This document shows, one piece after another, positions 50,708 to 55,611 of a stretch of DNA of 55,611 bases. The stretch spans positions 70,234-125,844 of the forward strand of contig DYID01000005.1 in assembly GCA_020723805.1 (NCBI GenBank), read 5' to 3'. Position numbers and translations under genes: made by a program. Within the stretch, counting starts at the first letter, position 1. Each line of letters starts with the position of its first letter. The DNA is from Anaerolinea sp. Lineage in GTDB: Bacteria > Chloroflexota > Anaerolineae > Anaerolineales > Villigracilaceae. The notes under the pieces were generated by a model. That model saw only the letters and a program-made list of their open reading frames with translations. It did no database searches and was not told the DNA's origin.

Positions 50708-52705
50708 CTACGGGACGCGGAAAGTCACTGCGAGATACACGTCGGTGCGGAGGCTGGTTTCGACCAGCAGTGTGCTGCCCTGAAGGGTTGCGGGCAGGTT
50801 GGTTTTTTCCAGCGTTGCGCCGGGCGGCAGTTGCACGCGGATCGTCAGAGGATGGGCAAGGGTGCCGGGTTGTTTTTGCACTTTGAGGCGATAGGTGAAA
50901 CCGCCGCTTCCATTTTGGGAAACGACTACGGCGGGCAGGGCGAACTCGAAGCCGGTTTCGAGCGACTGCCCGCCGGGGACGACAAGCAGAGTGCCATAGC
51001 CTTGCACACCGTCCATAGGCTCATCCAGAACGTCCACGCGCGGCGGCACGGTTCTTTCCGTCAGAATCCACTCGGCGGGAATTTCGTGCGGGCTGGCGTT
51101 CAGCAGCTCGACACCTGTTTGTTTGTACACCCGCAAGTAAGACCAGTAACACCGCTGCATGGGGTACCAATCCACGCCCTCGCCCGGTTGATAGCCCCAA
51201 TGCATACAGGGGATGTTTTCGTCCGCACGATTCTGATGGGTAACCGATAAAACGCTCCTGGGCGCGGAAAGGTTGGTTAAATCCACTTCATAAGACACCC
51301 CAACATCCACCAGCGCGTTGGTTTTGTTGAAGCCGATGTTGGTGTCGGTCATCATCAGGAAGTCGCCGTCAGGCAGAGAGCGGAGGGCGTTATCCCAACC
51401 GCGCGCGGCAAGCAGAGACATGGCGGCGGGATCGTGAAAGTACATCAGCAGGTGACGTTCGTTCAACGCTCGGACCAAAGCAGCGAAAAGCCCGCGCCAA
51501 TCCTTGTCTGCGCCGTTCATCATTTCCCGCAAAAGGGCGCCGGCAATCTCTTCGATGAAATGTTTGCGATACCAGACGGCAGGGGCAGGCTCATCCGGCG
51601 GGGGCGCCTTGGCGGAGCGCATGTATTCGATCACGTTGGCGCTGGTCAGCGGGTAGGGCGCTCCGTCCACTTCCAAAGGTCCCAGGGCGCTCAGCAAAAT
51701 GACGAGAAACTGCTGGTCGAAGGCGATGACGCCATCCAGAGGTTCGGGGTGGATATAGGCGTACAGGTATTCCGCCCAGCGCGCGCTGGTGGGAAAGTCG
51801 GCGTACCAGTTCGAGTCGCGCAGGATGAGGACGGGGGCGTTCATGTATTCCTGTAACTGCCAGGGAGCGGCAGGGTAGGGGTTCGTCCAGTCTTCGAAGT
51901 TGTCGTCCACGCCCTCGAACTCGAGACTGAGGATTACTCCGTCTTGCACCACCAGCCTGCCGACGGTGGTGATAAAACCGCCGGTGGGACGCAGTTCGTC
52001 TTCGTTTTGCACGAGGAGGAGGTAGGTTTTCGGTCCGTTTCCGTCAGCGCCCAGGATGCCGGGCAAGGTCGCTGCCGCGGCGAGACCTTCCTCCATCCGT
52101 GCGAGCAGGGGATCGAGGCTGGTTATCATGTCCTGCAGGCGGGGCGATAACGCCTCGGTTTGGATTTGGCTGCGCGCCTCGAGCGCAAGTTCGAATTCTG
52201 TTCGGGCATCCTTCAGGTGAGGCTGGGCTTCTGCGAGACGAGTCGTCAGTTCGGCGGGGGTGGGGGAAGAGGCAGAGGCGTTGACCATGCTCAGGAGGGG
52301 CGAACCAGCCTCGAGGGCGAGAAGAGAGGCGTCGGTCAGCCGGTTTGTCAGTTCGAGCAAGTGAGGGGCGTTCTCGATGTCGCCGCCATAGCGGGGGATC
52401 CATCCCAGTTTGGGAGCAAGCCACAAAAACGGCTGCGCCTCCTGCGTGAAGTCTTGCAGGTTGCTCTGCACTTCGGTCACGGAGGCGGTCAGCGAGGACG
52501 GGTCGGTGATGGCGGCGGGGTTTTGAAGCGTTGCCCGCAGGGCGTTCACACTGCGATAGACTTCCATGCCCTTTTGGTAGGTGCGCCAACCTTTGATGCC
52601 TGCGCCTGCGAGGAGGATGATGAGGAGGAATGCGAACAACCAGCGCAGGATACGCCGAAGATTTGTGGGGCGGGTTTTTGCTTCGGGGGCGGTGATGTTT
52701 TTCAT
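50708..52705 (-). CDS. DUF4012-domain membrane-anchored protein
   Basis: A 665-aa protein with one N-terminal helix (ILRWLFAFLLIILLAGAGIKGW), a helical stalk and a large extracytoplasmic domain. TYLLLVQNEDELRPTGGFITTVGRLVV is the DUF4012 hallmark. Such proteins occur in Gram-positive-type polysaccharide loci, and some relate to the LytR family of wall ligases, but activity is not proven. A late beta domain (ETGFEFALPAVVVSQNGSGG...) ends the protein. Confidence 0.85.
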   Translation of the reverse strand: MKNITAPEAKTRPTNLRRILRWLFAFLLIILLAGAGIKGWRTYQKGMEVYRSVNALRATLQNPAAITDPSSLTASVTEVQSNLQDFTQEAQPFLWLAPKLGWIPRYGGDIENAPHLLELTNRLTDASLLALEAGSPLLSMVNASASSPTPAELTTRLAEAQPHLKDARTEFELALEARSQIQTEALSPRLQDMITSLDPLLARMEEGLAAAATLPGILGADGNGPKTYLLLVQNEDELRPTGGFITTVGRLVVQDGVILSLEFEGVDDNFEDWTNPYPAAPWQLQEYMNAPVLILRDSNWYADFPTSARWAEYLYAYIHPEPLDGVIAFDQQFLVILLSALGPLEVDGAPYPLTSANVIEYMRSAKAPPPDEPAPAVWYRKHFIEEIAGALLREMMNGADKDWRGLFAALVRALNERHLLMYFHDPAAMSLLAARGWDNALRSLPDGDFLMMTDTNIGFNKTNALVDVGVSYEVDLTNLSAPRSVLSVTHQNRADENIPCMHWGYQPGEGVDWYPMQRCYWSYLRVYKQTGVELLNASPHEIPAEWILTERTVPPRVDVLDEPMDGVQGYGTLLVVPGGQSLETGFEFALPAVVVSQNGSGGFTYRLKVQKQPGTLAHPLTIRVQLPPGATLEKTNLPATLQGSTLLVETSLRTDVYLAVTFRVP

Positions 52706-52724
52706 GATGTGTGTGTTCGCTGTG

Positions 52725-53198
52725 TCAACGGTGAAATTGCGCCGCCAGTTCGCAAATGTTCGAGAAACCCTTGTGAATTAAATCGTGAAGCACGGCGCTG
52801 ACTTCGAGCATGGCGTCGAGGGAATGGATGGTGTCGGGAATATCGTAATTGCGTCTTTCAGCCGCCCAAGAGAGGAGATGGACGCGCCCGCCGATGGCAG
52901 GGAATTCGTTTTGGAGCGCCTCGCGCTGCCCCGCTTCCATGACGAGGATCAGGTCTTGCGCGGTGAGGAGAGAGGCGGTGACCGGCTTGGAGCGGTGACG
53001 GGTCAGGTCGAGGTCGTATTTGCGGGCGATGAGGGATGCTTCGGGAAGCGGGGGCAAGCCGCGTTCCGCCCAGGTGCCGGCGCTGTCCACCGTCCATTGA
53101 GCGGCGGCGGAGTTTTGGTCGAGTTCGTTCTTGAAAAAGGCGGATGCCAGCGGGGAACGAAAACGGTTGGCGGTGCAAACGAATAATACAGAGGGCAT
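52725..53198 (-). CDS. low-molecular-weight protein tyrosine phosphatase
   Basis: A 157-aa phosphatase. The N-terminal P-loop CTANRFRSP fits CX5R(S/T), and the general acid Asp is in YDIPDTI near the end of the fold. It is the usual Wzb-type partner that dephosphorylates BY-kinases; here it sits directly next to one and 4.6 kb from the other. The start has no ribosome site and a hairpin plus T5 lies just upstream. Confidence 0.92.
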   Translation of the reverse strand: MPSVLFVCTANRFRSPLASAFFKNELDQNSAAAQWTVDSAGTWAERGLPPLPEASLIARKYDLDLTRHRSKPVTASLLTAQDLILVMEAGQREALQNEFPAIGGRVHLLSWAAERRNYDIPDTIHSLDAMLEVSAVLHDLIHKGFSNICELAAQFHR

Positions 53199-53201
53199 GA
53201 G

Positions 53202-53237
53202 AAAAATCTCGAAGGCAGAGAACTCTGGGAAGCCTTC
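53202..53237 (-). terminator. weak terminator-like hairpin upstream of the phosphatase
   Basis: On the minus strand a 6-bp stem (53237-53232 with 53216-53211) and, after a short gap, T5 at 53206-53202. The phosphatase ATG begins at 53198. Confidence 0.5.
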
Positions 53238-53278
53238 TCATGCCTTCGGTGAATCTGAAACGGAAGGAAAGATACGCT

Positions 53279-55108
53279 TCAGTCGCTGGACGAGTCGGCG
53301 GGGGCGGCTTCTTCCAATTCGACATCTGCGCCGGTAAAGTATCCCTTGCTGTCGTTGTAGGGGGAGAAGTATTTGTATCCGCCGTAGTAGTAACTGCGGT
53401 TGCGGGGGATGCGGTTCATCACCACGCCCACCACGCGGGCGCCTGCGCGGCGGTACAGTTCCATGGAAGAACGCGCGGCTTCGGCGCTGGTCTTGCCGGG
53501 CTTGACGACGAGCAGGACGGCATCCACTTTTGCCGCCAGCACCTGCGCATCTGCCACGAGGGAGGGGGGCGTGTCAATGATGACCATTTCTGCCACGGAG
53601 CGCAGTTCTTCCAAAATCCAAGTCATGCGGTCGGAGCCAAGCAGTTCAGCGGGATTGGGCGGGATACTGCCGGTGGTGATGACGGTCAGTTTGGGCAGGT
53701 CCACGCGGCTGCGGAATACTTTCGATACATCGCCCTGTTCGCGGAAGAGGTTGCTCAAGCCGTCCAGGTTGGGCAGCCCCATGTAACGATGGACGTTGGG
53801 GTGACGCAGGTCGGCATCCACCAACACGACGCTTCGTTTTGCCTGGCTGTAAATCGCCGCCAGATTGACCGCCACCGTGGTTTTGCCTTCGTAAGGTTCG
53901 GCGCTGGTGACGATGAGGGTGTGAATCGGTTTTTGGACGGCGGCGTATTCGAGGTTGGTGCGCAGGGAACGGAAGGCTTCTGAAACGGGAGAACGCGGCT
54001 GACGCGCCACGTACACTTCGTCGCCTTTGCCTTTGTATTGCATCTCGGCGATGAACCCCAGCACCGGCACGCCCAGCAGACGCTCCACTTCCTCGGGTGT
54101 TTTCAGGGTATCGTCCAAATATTCGATGAGAAAGACCAGACCCACCGCCAGCATCAATCCAACCACGGCGGCAAGCACGGTATTCATGACGGTGCGCGGG
54201 CGGATGGGCATCTCCGGCGCGGAGGCGGGTTCGATCTGGACGATGTTGGGGGTGTTTTGCAGGCGGGCAAGGCGGATGGTTTCGAGGCTGTTCAACAGGT
54301 TGAGGTAAATCTGCTGATACAACTCCAGCGTGGACTGCAACTGCATGAGCTGCGGGTCGTTGCTTCCCTCGTTAATCGGCTTGCCAAACACCACCAGGTT
54401 GGAATAGATTTCTTGATATACGTTCAGCAGGGGCTTGATTTGGTCAATGCGGGCTTGTTTTTCGGCGATAAGAACCTTGTTCTGGGTAACGTAAGTTGGC
54501 AGGGCGGCAATTTCTTGTTCCAGTTGCAGCATCTCCGCCTGCAAAGGCTGGATTTGCGCCTCCAGTTGGGCGATTTGATCCTGCAAATTTTGGCTGGAGA
54601 TTTGGTTGATGACGGTCTGCAAGCCGGAGATTTGAGTCTCCATTTGCCGAATCTGCTCGCGCAGGCTTTCTTCAGCGGAGTTGAAACGTCCCGCCTGGAA
54701 GGCGTCGTTTTGCTCCATGAGTTTGACGACCAGCACATTTGCAATCTGGGCGGCGCGGGCAGGATCTTCGTCTTCCACCGTCAACTGGATGACCTGCGTA
54801 TCGCGGATTTGCTGGGCGGTGATTTGTTCGCGCTCGATGGTATAACCCAGTTCCGCCGAAGCCGCATCCAGCACCGGCTGGGTGGTAATCAGTTGAACAT
54901 AAGTTTGCGTGAGCTGCTGACCGCTCAAATAGGTGTAGTCGGAGACGCTCTCCTGCGGCGGGCGCATGACCATGACGCGCGTGGACGCCTGATAGATCGG
55001 CGTCTGGTAACTGCTGAAGAGATATCCTCCCGCCCCTCCCAGGAGGAGACCCAAAATCAACAGCCATAGCCAATGTTTGATAATTTGAAAATATTCCTTC
55101 AGTTCCAT
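53279..55108 (-). CDS. Wzz/BY-kinase fusion, second paralogue
   Basis: A 609-aa protein with the same layout as the 46314 gene: helix WLWLLILGLLLGGAGGYLF, a long coiled-coil segment (LEAQIQPLQAEMLQLEQEIAAL), helix VMNTVLAAVVGLMLAVGLVFLIEYL, then the kinase with TSAEPYEGKTTVAVNLAA, VVLVDADLRHPNVH and MVIIDTPPSLV, and a C-terminal YYYGGYKYFSPY cluster. AGGAG precedes the ATG. It is likely the main chain-length regulator for the polysaccharide whose sugar genes lie beyond the window. Confidence 0.93.
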   Translation of the reverse strand: MELKEYFQIIKHWLWLLILGLLLGGAGGYLFSSYQTPIYQASTRVMVMRPPQESVSDYTYLSGQQLTQTYVQLITTQPVLDAASAELGYTIEREQITAQQIRDTQVIQLTVEDEDPARAAQIANVLVVKLMEQNDAFQAGRFNSAEESLREQIRQMETQISGLQTVINQISSQNLQDQIAQLEAQIQPLQAEMLQLEQEIAALPTYVTQNKVLIAEKQARIDQIKPLLNVYQEIYSNLVVFGKPINEGSNDPQLMQLQSTLELYQQIYLNLLNSLETIRLARLQNTPNIVQIEPASAPEMPIRPRTVMNTVLAAVVGLMLAVGLVFLIEYLDDTLKTPEEVERLLGVPVLGFIAEMQYKGKGDEVYVARQPRSPVSEAFRSLRTNLEYAAVQKPIHTLIVTSAEPYEGKTTVAVNLAAIYSQAKRSVVLVDADLRHPNVHRYMGLPNLDGLSNLFREQGDVSKVFRSRVDLPKLTVITTGSIPPNPAELLGSDRMTWILEELRSVAEMVIIDTPPSLVADAQVLAAKVDAVLLVVKPGKTSAEAARSSMELYRRAGARVVGVVMNRIPRNRSYYYGGYKYFSPYNDSKGYFTGADVELEEAAPADSSSD

Positions 55109-55357
55109 CCAAAACTCCTAAAGTGCGGGGTTGGGCGCCGCGTGCCGCCGCTGAACGCCGCCTTTAAATTAATTGTACACGTTCTTCACTGCCATAAACA
55201 AGATAACAAAATAATTGGGTCAGTACTTACGCAAAAAGGCTTTCTTATCCACTAATCTGCGCTAATCTTCGCGGATTTTGAACAGATTAGTGGAGATTAG
55301 CGAGTGCGCGCGAATACTGGAGAACGCCCTCCACACGCAAGAGTTCCTACACTCTTT
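55109..55357. repeat. intergenic region with interleaved inverted repeats
   Basis: Two arms and their complements occur in the order A-B-A'-B': A 55249-55259 with A' 55283-55293, B 55260-55268 with B' 55294-55302. A and B are themselves alike (CACTAATCT and CGCTAATCT). Only one pairing, or a pseudoknot, can form at a time. Nothing else is evident in this gap. Confidence 0.75.
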
Positions 55358-55611
55358 TCACGCCGAAGCGCGCGCCACGCCTGCCAGCGCAGTCTGCACC
55401 GCCTCCACCACAAAGCGGATCGAATCATCGGAGAGGGCGGGGTAGAGCGGCAAAGTCACCTCGCGCGCCGCCAGCGCCTCGGTCTGCGGGAGGTTCGAAG
55501 CGCCGGGTAGGTTCAGGCGGCGATAGGCGCTGAACTGGTGGACCGGCGGGTAATGAATGCTGGTCTGAACGCCCTGCGCCTTCATCGCTTCCATGAAAGC
55601 CTCACGCGGCG
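55358..55611 (-). CDS. DegT/DnrJ/EryC1-family aminotransferase, C-terminal part
   Basis: The last 84 codons of a PLP-dependent sugar aminotransferase that runs off the window. REAFMEAMKAQGVQTSIHYPPVHQFSAYR and LPQTEALAAREVTLPLYPALSDDSIRFVVEAV are typical of the C-terminal domain of this family. These enzymes put an amino group on nucleotide-linked keto-sugars used for surface glycans. The active-site lysine lies outside the window. Confidence 0.88.
   Translation of the reverse strand, partial: PREAFMEAMKAQGVQTSIHYPPVHQFSAYRRLNLPGASNLPQTEALAAREVTLPLYPALSDDSIRFVVEAVQTALAGVARASA

Overview
The window reads as chromosome of a Chloroflexota bacterium, most likely class Anaerolineae. This is an inference from gene content, not a match to a named genome. 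The signs are lipoproteins with long Thr/Pro linkers, a RodZ-like protein with a Thr/Pro tail, DUF4012 and DUF2723 envelope proteins, a B12-dependent methylmalonyl-CoA mutase subunit, no outer-membrane genes, and fairly high GC apart from a few AT-rich islands.

Layout. 1-4.6 kb: an OmpR-type two-component pair followed by small membrane and c-type-cytochrome-like proteins. 4.7-7.8 kb: M48 protease, tRNA-Ser(GGA) with a duplicated 3' end, smpB and an unrecognised gene. 7.8-14.9 kb: a leftward run folC-lon-SDR-M24 peptidase-membrane glycosyltransferase. 15-19.7 kb: rightward DUF503, quinone oxidoreductase, a zinc-ribbon protein, murJ, a TPR protein and a CopD-like protein. 19.8-24.9 kb: leftward rimO, a RodZ-like protein, rplI and a CYTH protein. 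25.1-27.6 kb: two small exported proteins flanking a SipW-type signal peptidase fused to a large extracytoplasmic domain. 27.6-34.4 kb: a frameshifted vapC with its antitoxin, methylmalonyl-CoA mutase, an RMD1-like protein, a metalloprotease-like lipoprotein, a tyrosine phosphatase, lepB and small proteins.

34.4-41.6 kb: an integrated element of about 7.03 kb sits in the 3' end of tRNA-Glu(UUC). It carries an excisionase-like HTH gene, cargo of unknown role, a Prim-Pol/DUF3987 replication protein, several palindromes and repeats, and a large serine recombinase whose stop codon lies just beyond attR. A 10-bp core is repeated at both ends, and the presumed native tRNA terminator is now 7 kb from the tRNA. 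Joining the two ends on paper gives the recombinase a different C-terminus that overlaps the start codon of the HTH gene by 4 nt (ATGA). Excision would therefore create an int-HTH operon. This is the most interesting find in the window.

41.7-46.3 kb: a C45-type hydrolase, an ECF sigma/anti-sigma/bactofilin-like membrane protein operon and a YibE/F protein. 46.3-55.6 kb: an exopolysaccharide or cell-surface locus with two Wzz/BY-kinase fusions, a low-molecular-weight tyrosine phosphatase, DUF2723 and DUF4012 membrane proteins and a DegT-family aminotransferase cut by the window edge.

Non-coding structure is rich. A 119-bp MITE-like element occurs twice, each copy with a perfect 8-bp target duplication, and one copy is nested in the loop of an older hairpin. 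Nine heptamer repeats fill the divergent folC/DUF503 spacer. Several intrinsic terminators abut start codons of genes that lack a Shine-Dalgarno sequence.
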